A stretch of DNA of 14,483 nucleotides from Methanomicrobiales archaeon (GTDB taxonomy: Archaea > Halobacteriota > Methanomicrobia > Methanomicrobiales > Methanoculleaceae), in assembly GCA_012511245.1 (NCBI GenBank), contig JAAZGM010000177.1, positions 1 to 14,483 on the forward strand, read 5' to 3'. Both the position numbers and the translations under genes were made by a program. The notes under the pieces were generated by a model that saw only the letters and a list, made by a program, of their open reading frames with translations, did not search any database and was not told the DNA's origin. Positions 7,947-14,483 of the stretch are shown one piece after another (position 1 is the first letter of the stretch; the number at the start of each line of letters is the position of its first letter).

Positions 7947-9173
7947 TTATGTCTTCCTTAAATCATCGAGCGCTTCCCGGGCAGCCTCGCGCACCTCAAC
8001 CTCATCGTCTTCAAGCGCCCGGTTCAGGATATCGGCTGATCTGTGATCGCCGATCGCTCCAAGGGCGCGAATGGCCCCCATTCGTATGCGCAGGTTGTCA
8101 CCATGCCTGAACGCCATAGTGAGTGCAGGGATAGCGGGTTTTCCGATAAGGCCGAAGGCGGCTATCGTCTCCCGCCAGAGGAGTTCGTTCTCTGACCCGA
8201 GCGCCCCTACAAGAGGTGGAATAGCCGGTTTCCCGATATCCCCAAGCGCAGATCGGGCCTGCCGGCGCACTTCATTGTCCGGATCGCTGAGCGCCTCTAT
8301 GAGAGGCGGGATGCTGCTCTCATCCCCGAGCCTCCCGAGTGCCATCACTGCACTCTGCCTGATGTGTTCGCTTCCGCTGGAGAGAGCGGCGATGATCTCT
8401 GTCCGGGCGGGCTCGCCGATCGCGCCGAGGGCGAGAGCCGCCCTGCTCCGGACATAGGTGTCTTCATCGTCGAGCGCATCTATCAGCGCCGGGATGGCTG
8501 TGGGATCGCCTATATCCCCGAGAGTGACCGCGGCCATCCAGCGGACATCGACGCTCCCGCTCCTGAGGCTTGCCGTGAGCGGTTCGACTGCCGGGGTTCC
8601 CAGTTTTCCAAGCGCTTCCGCCGCCTTCCAGCGGACGCCGACCTCGGGGTCATCGAGGAGGGGGAGAAGCGGATCGACCGCGACAGGGTCGCCGGCGTCA
8701 CCGAGGCACCCGGCCGCCTGGTAGCGTGTATCGGGGTCGCGGCTCGAGAGCCGGGAGATCAGCCGTCTCGTGCTCCGGTCGCATGCAGGCGCGCCGGCAT
8801 CGCCTATGCGAAAGTGCAGGCCGCCGGTGTGCCTGCCTGCTATCTCGAAGAAGTGGCCGAGGAGGTATGAGGCGACGATGATGACACCCGCGCGGAAGAG
8901 GGTATTTGCTCCCACGTACCCGGTGGTGATGTAGTCGACAGCGATATGAAGCCCTGCAATCAGGATTCCCGGGTATATTGCGTGTTTGCGGTACCAGTAT
9001 GTAGCCGGGATGAGCACAAGGTAGAAGAGATCCCCATACGCGATATCAGCATTGGAGAACAGATGGGTGGTTATCTCCAGAAAGGCGATGAGTCCTGCGG
9101 TCAGGATGAGAACCGCAAGCCTGCTCCATGCCGTCTTCGTGAGCCTCATCCTTGATGAAAAGGTGCGGGCCAT
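7947..9173 (-). CDS. Membrane-anchored HEAT-repeat protein
   Basis: With the ATG at 9173 the protein has 408 residues. Four predicted membrane helices lie at about 17-34, 46-61, 65-82 and 92-110, with short loops. A linker follows to about residue 135, then about nine HEAT repeats of roughly 31 residues run to the C-terminus, probably cytoplasmic. The membrane part resembles in layout the input region of the histidine kinase two genes downstream: a hydrophobic helix ending in an IP motif, then Y-R-K/E basic residues and a third helix. Alternative starts are TTG at 9230, which gives an unconvincing Cys/Pro-rich lead-in, and ATG at 9149. A TATA-like TTTTATC at about 9175-9183 would fit a leaderless start at 9149. 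Function is unknown; it may be a membrane sensor with a solenoid output. Confidence 0.87.
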   Translation of the reverse strand: MARTFSSRMRLTKTAWSRLAVLILTAGLIAFLEITTHLFSNADIAYGDLFYLVLIPATYWYRKHAIYPGILIAGLHIAVDYITTGYVGANTLFRAGVIIVASYLLGHFFEIAGRHTGGLHFRIGDAGAPACDRSTRRLISRLSSRDPDTRYQAAGCLGDAGDPVAVDPLLPLLDDPEVGVRWKAAEALGKLGTPAVEPLTASLRSGSVDVRWMAAVTLGDIGDPTAIPALIDALDDEDTYVRSRAALALGAIGEPARTEIIAALSSGSEHIRQSAVMALGRLGDESSIPPLIEALSDPDNEVRRQARSALGDIGKPAIPPLVGALGSENELLWRETIAAFGLIGKPAIPALTMAFRHGDNLRIRMGAIRALGAIGDHRSADILNRALEDDEVEVREAAREALDDLRKT

Positions 9174-9236
9174 CCTGATAAAAGCATGTGCCGGGGCGAT
9201 GGGGGGGCAGGAATGGCTGCATCCCACCAAACCACC

Positions 9237-9712
9237 TTACCGTTGCCCTGCAACGGCAGTCTTCGGCCTTCCGGCACCGGCCTCTTCGAGCTTCGTGAGC
9301 GATGCCTCGATGAACGCGGGGATGTCATCGGGCTGCCTGCTCGAGACCAGGTTGCCGTCGATGTACTCCGCACCCGCGTTCCTGATATCCTGCGCAACAG
9401 ATCTCCATCCGGTGATCCTCCGGCCACTGAGCACCTGCGCCGTGATCAGGAGAACCGGTTTACCACTCCCGATGAACCGCCGCACGAACTCGACGGGTGC
9501 GTCATGAGCCCGAAGTTGTCAGGCGATACGTCCGATGCGTTCCGGTCGATCGTGACCGGCGTCTGCTCTTTCTTTCCGTGCACGGTCTCTCCCGCCGAGA
9601 GGTCGACGTGGATGAGATCGTGGCCTGCCTCCCAGAACGCCTTTGCAGGCTCTGTATACTCGATATCCTCAAACATATCTGTGATCAGGACCGCTATTCT
9701 GCTCACCATCAT
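9237..9712 (-). pseudogene. Broken PfpI/DJ-1-family gene (YhbO-like)
   Basis: The 5' part (from about 9712, after GGGGAGGT) reads RIAVLITDMFEDIEYTEPA and on to VSPDNF, as in intact PfpI/YhbO proteins. It then leaves frame at about 9505-9523. The next frame continues correctly with LRAHDAPVEFVRRF and GSGKPV, and ends with SRQPDDIPAF. Compared with my memory of YhbO, three blocks are missing. These are the DALxLPGG segment (about 13 residues, with the frameshift), the AICHGPQ nucleophile elbow between KPV and LLITAQ (junction 9452/9453), and about six residues between EYID and GNLVSSR. The nucleophilic Cys is therefore absent. Apart from the frameshift no stop codon interrupts the remainder, which suggests recent loss or an assembly error. 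Family members act as peptidases, glyoxalases or deglycases. Confidence 0.8.
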
Positions 9713-9741
9713 ACCTCCCCTGGCCTCTGGACCCGGCACCG

Positions 9742-9796
9742 GATCGATCCTGCCAGGAGATACAATGCTACCGGGCGGGGCGATCGATCCTGCCAG
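9742..9796. repeat. 15-bp direct repeat, 40 bp apart, in divergent intergenic region
   Basis: GATCGATCCTGCCAG occurs exactly at 9742-9756 and again at 9782-9796. Each copy begins with the palindrome GATCGATC. The 40-bp spacing is about four helical turns. They lie between the broken PfpI gene (minus) and the Ca2+-ATPase gene (plus), upstream of the latter's TATA box. An operator pair is possible; the trace of a small duplication is the alternative. Confidence 0.55.
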
Positions 9797-9850
9797 CCCA
9801 TCCCGGCCGTCATTACGGCATCCTCGTGTGCATCGGAGCGATCGCTATAC

Positions 9851-9860
9851 CTATTTATAG
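9851..9860 (+). promoter_or_regulatory. TATA box for P-type ATPase gene
   Basis: CTATTTATAG lies 24 bases before the ATG at 9884. A start site about 22-25 bases downstream would leave only a short leader. The GGAGG at 9876-9880 is nevertheless a good ribosome-binding site, so transcription may start slightly upstream of the usual distance. Confidence 0.5.
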
Positions 9861-9883
9861 CCCTGCGCAGAAACCGGAGGTAT

Positions 9884-12625
9884 ATGGCTGCACCGAACCG
9901 GAACACGGAGGGGGATCTGGCTGGAAGAGGATTCCAGCCCGGATGGCATACCCTTTCGGCGGATGAGATCGAGCGAAGACTCGGCACCGATCCATCCGGT
10001 TTGAGCGCAGAGGAGGCACAGGAGCGGCTGCATCATCATGGGCCGAACGTCCTCCAGGAAGAGGCGCGGGAGACCCGTCTCCAGGTATTTCTCCGTCAGT
10101 TCAAGAGCATCCTCATCATCATCCTGATCATCGCGGCGGTGGTCTCGTTCCTCGTCGGCGAATCCCTGGATGCCGCTGCCATCCTCATCATCGTCGTTTT
10201 AAACGCCCTCCTCGGGTACTCACAGGAGCGCCAGGCGGGAGATGCGATAGAGGCGTTGAAGAAGATGCTCGTCCAGCACGCCGTGGTCGTTCGGGACGGA
10301 GCACGGCAGGAGATCGACGCTTCCGGGATTGTGCCGGGGGATATCGTCCTCCTCGATATGGGGGAGCGGGTGCCTGCCGATATATCCATCATCGAGGCGA
10401 CGTCGCTCGAGGTCGATGAAGCGCCGCTGACCGGGGAGTCGGCACCGGTGGAGAAGGCGTCAGGCCCTCTCCCCGCCGAAACTCCCCTTGCCGAGCGGCG
10501 CAACATGGTGTTTGCCGGCACGACGGTGGCGAACGGGCACGGCCGGGGTGTTGTGGTCGCCACCGGGATGCAGACTGAGTTCGGCCGGATCGCCGGCCTC
10601 TCCCAGCGGGTCGCGGATGAGACGACGCCGCTTGCCCGGCAGATGGACCGCCTCGGTCGCGACCTCGGGCTGATCGCCCTCGGGATAGCCGCACTCGTGG
10701 TCGTCATCGGCCTCCTGCAGCAGCGGGGCTTCCTTGAGATGTTCCTCGTCGGTGTCTCACTCGCAGTAGCGGTGATCCCGGAAGGGCTTCCGGCGGTCGT
10801 GACGTTGACGCTCGCCATCGGGATCAAGACCATGATGCGGAAGAACTGCCTGATCCGCCACCTCCCGGCATCGGAGACACTCGGCGCGGTCTCGGTGATC
10901 TGCACCGACAAGACCGGGACGCTCACCCGGAACGAGATGACGGTCGTCCGGGTGAGAACGCCCGATACGGAGGTCGCGGTCACCGGGGCGGGGTATGCTC
11001 CGGAAGGAGAGTTCTTCGTCGAGGAGAATCCCGTCGATCCGCTCACTGATCCCGGGCTTCGGCAGTTCCTCCGAACCTCCCTCCTCTGCAACCACGCGAC
11101 CCTTGCGCTCGAAGAGGGGGGGTGGCGGGTCTTCGGCACTCCGACCGAGGGAGCGCTCGTCGTCGCGGCGGAGAAGGCCGGCCTCTCCCGTGACGATGCA
11201 CCGGAGGCAGAGAGAGAGTTCTCGTTCAACTCCACCCGGAAACGGATGACGATCATCTATCCCGAAGAGGGAGGATATGTCGCCCACGTGAAGGGGGCAC
11301 CGGAAGTTCTCCTCGCCCGTTCGTCCCGGGTGCTCCGGGAAGGATCGGTTGTCCCGCTCACGGATGAACTCAGGAGTGTGCTTCTTGCCGGGATTGAGGA
11401 GTACGCGTCGCAAGGCCTTCGGGTGCTTGGAGCTGCCTGCCGCCCGCTCTCCGCCGGTGTCGAATGGACGGCTGATAGTGTGGAGAGCGATCTCATCTTC
11501 CTCGGGTTTGCCGGGATCGTCGATCCTGCACGACCAGAGGCGGCGGAGGCGATACGGCTCTGCCGGAGCGCCGGTATCGACGTCATCATGATCACAGGGG
11601 ACAATCCGCTGACCGCCCTCACCATAGCCCGGGACCTCGGTCTATCGAGCATTGAGGCGATGACCGGGGCCGAACTTGAAGCGCTCGCCGATGATGAACT
11701 TGCAGAGCGCCTCCGGACGACAAAGGTCCTCTCCCGGGTCACCGCGGAGCACAAACTCCGGGTGATCGATATCCTCTCCCGCGACCAGGAGGTCATCGCC
11801 ATGACCGGCGACGGTGTCAACGATGCTCCAGCACTCAAAAAAGCGAGTATCGGGATAGCCATGGGCATCAAAGGGACGGATGCGGCGAAGGAGTCGAGCG
11901 ACATGGTGCTCGTTGACGACAACTTCGCAAGCATCGTTGCCGGCGTCGAGGAGGGAAGGCGGGAGTACGACAACATCTCCCGGTTCACCCGCTACCTCCT
12001 CTCCTCGAACGTCGGCGAACTTGTCGCGATCGTCGGCGCGCTCCTCCTCGGCCTGCCGCTGATCCTTATCCCCGTCCAGATCCTCTGGATCAACCTGATC
12101 ACCGACGGCCTCACCGCCCTCGCCCTCGGCCTCGAACCCGCCGAGCGGGACGTCATGCAGCAGCGGCCGCGCGACCCGCGGGAGTCCATCCTGACGCGGA
12201 ACGCCTACCTTGTCATCCTGATCATCGGGATATGGATTGGTCTTTTGACCATCTACGTCTTCTCCGGTCTCCACGAGGTCGACCTCGACCGGGCGCGGAC
12301 GATGGCGTTTACCGGCCTCATCATCTTCGAGCTCTACAACGTGCTGAACTTCCGATCGTTCCGGTTCCCCCTCCACCGGATCGGGTTCTTCACGAACCCC
12401 ACCCTGATCCTCGCGATCCTCGGGAGCCTCGCCCTCCAGGCGCTGGTTGTCTACGTCCCGGTCTTCAACGTCTTCCTCGGAACTGCGCCCCTTACCCTCG
12501 CCGACTGGGGGCTCCTCCTCCTGCTCGGTCTCCCGGTGCTGCTTGCCGGGGAGGCATATAAGGCGCTTAAACTCCGAAACGAGGGAGGAAATACGGGTAC
12601 AGAGAGATCTTCGGCGGCGGACTGA
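9884..12625 (+). CDS. P-type Ca2+-transporting ATPase (type IIA, SERCA/PMR1-like)
   Basis: The 913-residue pump has an N-terminal cation-ATPase domain, the actuator motif TGES at 183-186 and the phosphorylation motif DKTGT with Asp342. Nucleotide-site Lys470 lies in KGAPE and the hinge motif is TGDGVND at 641-647. Membrane-site residues match both SERCA calcium sites: Glu300 in PEGLP (M4), Asn709 and Glu712 in SSNVGE (M5), Asn737, Thr740 and Asp741 in NLITDG (M6), and Glu816 in FELYNVLN (M8). This supports Ca2+ export driven by ATP across the cytoplasmic membrane. I chose ATG 9884 because GGAGG lies three bases upstream and the conserved region starts soon after; the frame stays open upstream to 9497 but antisense to the PfpI remnant. 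A hairpin follows the stop. Mn2+ or other cations cannot be excluded. Confidence 0.95.
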   Translation: MAAPNRNTEGDLAGRGFQPGWHTLSADEIERRLGTDPSGLSAEEAQERLHHHGPNVLQEEARETRLQVFLRQFKSILIIILIIAAVVSFLVGESLDAAAILIIVVLNALLGYSQERQAGDAIEALKKMLVQHAVVVRDGARQEIDASGIVPGDIVLLDMGERVPADISIIEATSLEVDEAPLTGESAPVEKASGPLPAETPLAERRNMVFAGTTVANGHGRGVVVATGMQTEFGRIAGLSQRVADETTPLARQMDRLGRDLGLIALGIAALVVVIGLLQQRGFLEMFLVGVSLAVAVIPEGLPAVVTLTLAIGIKTMMRKNCLIRHLPASETLGAVSVICTDKTGTLTRNEMTVVRVRTPDTEVAVTGAGYAPEGEFFVEENPVDPLTDPGLRQFLRTSLLCNHATLALEEGGWRVFGTPTEGALVVAAEKAGLSRDDAPEAEREFSFNSTRKRMTIIYPEEGGYVAHVKGAPEVLLARSSRVLREGSVVPLTDELRSVLLAGIEEYASQGLRVLGAACRPLSAGVEWTADSVESDLIFLGFAGIVDPARPEAAEAIRLCRSAGIDVIMITGDNPLTALTIARDLGLSSIEAMTGAELEALADDELAERLRTTKVLSRVTAEHKLRVIDILSRDQEVIAMTGDGVNDAPALKKASIGIAMGIKGTDAAKESSDMVLVDDNFASIVAGVEEGRREYDNISRFTRYLLSSNVGELVAIVGALLLGLPLILIPVQILWINLITDGLTALALGLEPAERDVMQQRPRDPRESILTRNAYLVILIIGIWIGLLTIYVFSGLHEVDLDRARTMAFTGLIIFELYNVLNFRSFRFPLHRIGFFTNPTLILAILGSLALQALVVYVPVFNVFLGTAPLTLADWGLLLLLGLPVLLAGEAYKALKLRNEGGNTGTERSSAAD

Positions 12626-12647
12626 ATCCGGTGGGACACAGATCCCT

Positions 12648-12671
12648 CCGCCGGGTTCCCCCTCCCGGCGG
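12648..12671 (+). terminator. Hairpin after P-type ATPase gene
   Basis: CCGCCGGG (12648-12655) pairs perfectly with CCCGGCGG (12664-12671) around an 8-base pyrimidine-rich loop, 22 bases past the ATPase stop. No T-run follows directly. It is a likely 3'-end structure, though archaeal termination usually depends on T-rich tracts. Confidence 0.45.
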
Positions 12672-12749
12672 CAGATATAACCGGTATGATTAAGGAAAAA
12701 CCGTGCGTACCTGAATTCTACTATTTGTTCTTTCCAGGGAGTCCTATGT

Positions 12750-12760
12750 CAATATACCAG
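12750..12760 (+). promoter_or_regulatory. Candidate TATA box for permease gene
   Basis: CAATATACCAG lies about 55-64 bases before the permease ATG. A weaker candidate, AGATATAACC, sits at 12673-12682 and would give a longer leader. The choice between them cannot be made from sequence alone. Confidence 0.35.
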
Positions 12761-12789
12761 TCTATTATCGTGCGCCCTGCCGCACCGGG

Positions 12790-12807
12790 CCCCGACCACC
12801 GGGGTGA
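12790..12807 (+). promoter_or_regulatory. Ribosome-binding site partly inside a small hairpin
   Basis: GGGGTGA at 12801-12807 is the probable ribosome-binding site for the ATG at 12814. CCCCG at 12790-12794 can pair with CGGGG at 12800-12804 around a 5-base loop, which would mask part of it. A second hairpin, GTGCG/CGCAC, lies just upstream at 12770-12785. Control by occlusion is possible but unproven. Confidence 0.3.
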
Positions 12808-12813
12808 TGGCGT

Positions 12814-14097
12814 ATGATCGTCGGACCGGAACTGATCGCCGTCGTGGTCTTCATCATCACCTACGCGCTCATCATCGATGAGCGGATTCATCGCGCAGTA
12901 GTCGCGATGGTCGGTGCTTCGGTCGTTGTCCTCCTCCACATCGTCCCCTGGGAGATGATCCCGGAGTACATCGACCTCGGCACCATCTTCCTCTTGATCG
13001 GGATGATGATCATCGTCAACACCGCCCGCGGCAGTGGTCTTTTCGAGTATATCGCCATAAAAACTGCGAAACTTGCGAAAGGGAGCCCTATCCGGGTGCT
13101 CTTGCTCTTCTCACTCGTGACAGCTCTGACAAGTGCGTTCCTCGACAACGTCACGACAGTTCTCCTCATCACCCCGATGCTGCTCTACGTTGCAAGCGTC
13201 ATGAAGGTCAATCCCATGCCCTTCCTCATCGCCGAGATCTTTGCCTCCAACATCGGCGGTGCGGCGACGCTCATCGGTGATCCCCCGAACATCATGATCG
13301 GTTCGGCTGCCGGTCTGACGTTCAACGAGTTCATCATCAATATGGCGCCGATGATGGTCGTCAACCTCGTTGTCGTCATGGGGATGCTCGCCCTCATCTA
13401 CAGGAAAGAACTCCACGTCTCGCCCGATGAGCAGGCAGGAATCGAGAAGACGTTTGCGGATTTGAACGAACGAGAAGCGATCCGCGACTGGCCGCTCTTC
13501 AAGAAGTCGGTCGTCGTCATCGCGCTCGTCATCGGGATGTTCTTCATCCACGACCAGCTCGGTCTCGAACCCGCCCTCGTAGCCTTGATCGGCGCGTCCA
13601 TCCTCCTCTTCTGGAGCAGGCAGCAGCCCGAGGAGATATTCGAGAAGATCGAGTGGCCGGCGCTCTTCTTCTTCGGTGGGCTCTTCGTCGTCGTCGGCGC
13701 TCTCGTCGAAACCGGCGTGATCGCAAGTGTCGCGGCGTTCGTGGTCGAGAACGTCCACTCGGAGGGTGAAGCCATCCTGATCATCACCTGGTTCTCGGCG
13801 ATCGCATCGGCCATCGTCGACAACATCCCCCTCACCGCTACCCTGATCCCCCTCATCCACGGGATGAGCGGGTCGATGGACATCTACCCACTCTGGTGGG
13901 CGCTCTCGCTCGGCGCCTGCCTTGGCGGGAACGGCACGGTTATCGGTGCATCGGCAAACGTCGTCGTCCTCGGGATCGCCGCACGGAACGGTTTTGTCGT
14001 CACCTTTGTGGAGTTCCTGAAGGTGGGGATGCTCGTGCTCTTCGTCACGGTAGCGATCGGAACGGCGTTCCTCTGGATCAATTTCGTCGCCCTGTGA
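12814..14097 (+). CDS. ArsB/NhaD (ion transporter, IT) superfamily permease
   Basis: The 427-residue protein is hydrophobic throughout, with about ten to eleven membrane helices. It shows the two-fold internal symmetry of the IT superfamily. The first half has a DN pair (Asp111-Asn112, in SAFLDNVTT) and NIGGAATLIGDPPN (146-159). The second half has Asp336-Asn337 in SAIVDNIPLT and GGNGTVIGASAN from 371. These motifs form the substrate site in the superfamily. The closest named relatives by motif are the P-protein/YbiR type, used for Na+/H+ or anion transport; arsenite export is not supported because no ars genes are nearby. A cytoplasmic loop lies at about 195-225. The start is ATG 14 residues' distance from no competing start, with GGTGA upstream. 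It follows the Ca2+-ATPase gene on the same strand but across 188 bp with a hairpin, so it is probably a separate unit. Substrate unknown. Confidence 0.9.
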   Translation: MIVGPELIAVVVFIITYALIIDERIHRAVVAMVGASVVVLLHIVPWEMIPEYIDLGTIFLLIGMMIIVNTARGSGLFEYIAIKTAKLAKGSPIRVLLLFSLVTALTSAFLDNVTTVLLITPMLLYVASVMKVNPMPFLIAEIFASNIGGAATLIGDPPNIMIGSAAGLTFNEFIINMAPMMVVNLVVVMGMLALIYRKELHVSPDEQAGIEKTFADLNEREAIRDWPLFKKSVVVIALVIGMFFIHDQLGLEPALVALIGASILLFWSRQQPEEIFEKIEWPALFFFGGLFVVVGALVETGVIASVAAFVVENVHSEGEAILIITWFSAIASAIVDNIPLTATLIPLIHGMSGSMDIYPLWWALSLGACLGGNGTVIGASANVVVLGIAARNGFVVTFVEFLKVGMLVLFVTVAIGTAFLWINFVAL

Positions 14098-14107
14098 TCC
14101 GGTCGCA

Positions 14108-14140
14108 GGCAGCCCGGGTCACGGACTCCGGCGGGCTGCC
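14108..14140. terminator. Hairpin between convergent genes
   Basis: GGCAGCCCG (14108-14116) pairs perfectly over 9 bp with CGGGCTGCC (14132-14140). It lies between the permease stop (14097, plus) and the end of the small HEAT gene (14119, minus), and includes the latter's stop codon in its loop. It could end transcription from both sides. Confidence 0.5.
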
Positions 14141-14382
14141 TCGACCTCTCGGAGGCGGCCGATGACCCATTTATGCGCGGTTGCGGCGGCTTCTCGAACC
14201 GAAGTGCTCGGGTCCTCGCTTCGAATCCGCTCAAGCGGCTCCTGTGCTCTCGGATCTGCGAGTGCCCCGAGTGAGAGGGCAGCCTGTGTTCGGATAAACT
14301 CATCCTCATCCGAGAGCGCCCGGATCAACCCGTCGATATCCCGGGCATTTCTCATTGCATCGATATCGTCCTCGGTAGCCAT
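14119..14382 (-). CDS. Small HEAT-repeat protein
   Basis: The 87-residue protein carries about two HEAT repeats (GLIRALSDEDEFIRTQAAL, then PLERIRSEDPSTSVREAA), preceded by an acidic N-terminus and followed by a basic tail. It has no membrane helix or signal. The ATG at 14382 lies about 30 bases after a clear TATA box, so the leader would be very short. It converges on the permease gene. Two repeats are too few for a full solenoid; it may act as an adaptor or fold with a partner. It resembles the larger HEAT proteins in this window only at the family level, and there is no evidence that it acts with them. Confidence 0.82.
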   Translation of the reverse strand: MATEDDIDAMRNARDIDGLIRALSDEDEFIRTQAALSLGALADPRAQEPLERIRSEDPSTSVREAAATAHKWVIGRLREVEAARRSP

Positions 14383-14407
14383 GGCGATCTCTTCGGCAGG
14401 TTTTCAG

Positions 14408-14418
14408 CGTATATATGC
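14408..14418 (-). promoter_or_regulatory. TATA box for small HEAT gene
   Basis: The minus strand reads GCATATATACG, preceded by an A-rich GTGAAA that could serve as a TFB-recognition element. It is centred about 31 bases before the ATG at 14382, so the transcript would be nearly leaderless. Confidence 0.55.
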
Positions 14419-14420
14419 TT

Positions 14421-14483
14421 TCACCTGCCCGCAGCCTTCCGGGCAGCAAGACTCGCCGCCACCTGGGTGTGGGCGATCGAGGC
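14421..14483 (-). CDS. 3' end of a gene cut by the window edge
   Basis: A minus-strand frame enters from the right edge and stops with TGA at 14421-14423, giving a 20-residue C-terminus ending AARKAAGR. Its composition, rich in Ala with basic residues, is typical of protein tails in this genome. The other minus-strand frames are also open over this short span, so reading frame and identity are uncertain. No family can be named. Confidence 0.35.
   Translation of the reverse strand, partial: ASIAHTQVAASLAARKAAGR

Noticed and set aside
7393..9173. Periodic DNA similarity of about 93 bases that could suggest a repeat array or CRISPR
   Set aside because: The period equals the 31-residue HEAT unit; units are diverged at DNA level and there are no identical repeats with unique spacers.
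9174..9230. TTG-started 19-residue extension of the membrane HEAT protein
   Set aside because: Rare start, no ribosome-binding site seen, and the added residues do not resemble a signal or the family.
9497..9883. N-terminal extension of the P-type ATPase to 1042 residues
   Set aside because: The extension is antisense to the PfpI remnant and crosses the TATA box; a good ribosome-binding site favours ATG 9884.
13111..13860. 249-residue acidic minus-strand frame
   Set aside because: Antisense of the permease; the Asp/Glu runs mirror hydrophobic codons of the sense strand.
12814..14097. Reading the permease as an arsenite exporter (ArsB)
   Set aside because: The superfamily motifs fit, but there is no arsR, arsC or arsA nearby and the motif pattern is general to the IT superfamily.

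Overview
The window looks like a chromosomal segment of a GC-rich methanogenic archaeon, most likely Methanomicrobiales and plausibly Methanoculleus. The grounds are an archaeal family-D DNA polymerase large subunit, TATA-box promoters, a tRNA without encoded CCA, HEAT-repeat proteins and a Cys-rich PAS histidine kinase. The genus is an inference from overall gene content and cannot be proven here.

Layout. 1-328 holds no convincing gene, only inverted repeats, one of them a GC-rich hairpin element. A tRNA-Leu(CAA) lies at 329-411 (minus). From 480 to about 9712 every gene reads on the minus strand. In transcription order these are a broken PfpI/DJ-1-family gene, a membrane-anchored HEAT-repeat protein, a soluble HEAT-repeat protein, a membrane PAS histidine kinase, a stand-alone CheY-like receiver, a receiver-less CheB methylesterase domain, and polC (DP2). 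polC carries a 165-residue mini-intein directly before its catalytic Asp pair. A 170-bp divergent region with a 15-bp direct repeat separates this block from plus-strand genes. Those are a SERCA-like P-type Ca2+-ATPase (9884-12625) and an ArsB/NhaD (IT) superfamily permease (12814-14097). A small HEAT protein (14119-14382, minus) converges on the permease across a hairpin that could terminate transcription in both directions. The last 63 bases appear to be the 3' end of another minus-strand gene.

How the genes may work together. The tight spacing of membrane-HEAT, HEAT and kinase suggests one transcript. The receiver/CheB pair follows from its own TATA box. Together they look like a membrane sensing module whose outputs are phosphotransfer, a protein scaffold and possibly methylesterase or deamidase activity. 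No CheA, CheR or MCP gene is visible, so a chemotaxis role is not supported by the window. The two transporters form a separate ion-handling pair.

Most noteworthy: (1) the HEAT/kinase/receiver/CheB neighbourhood, in which a similar four-helix membrane region precedes both a kinase and a HEAT solenoid; (2) the non-canonical Gly-Gln C-terminus of the polC intein; (3) a PfpI-family gene that appears to have lost three internal blocks, including the nucleophile elbow.
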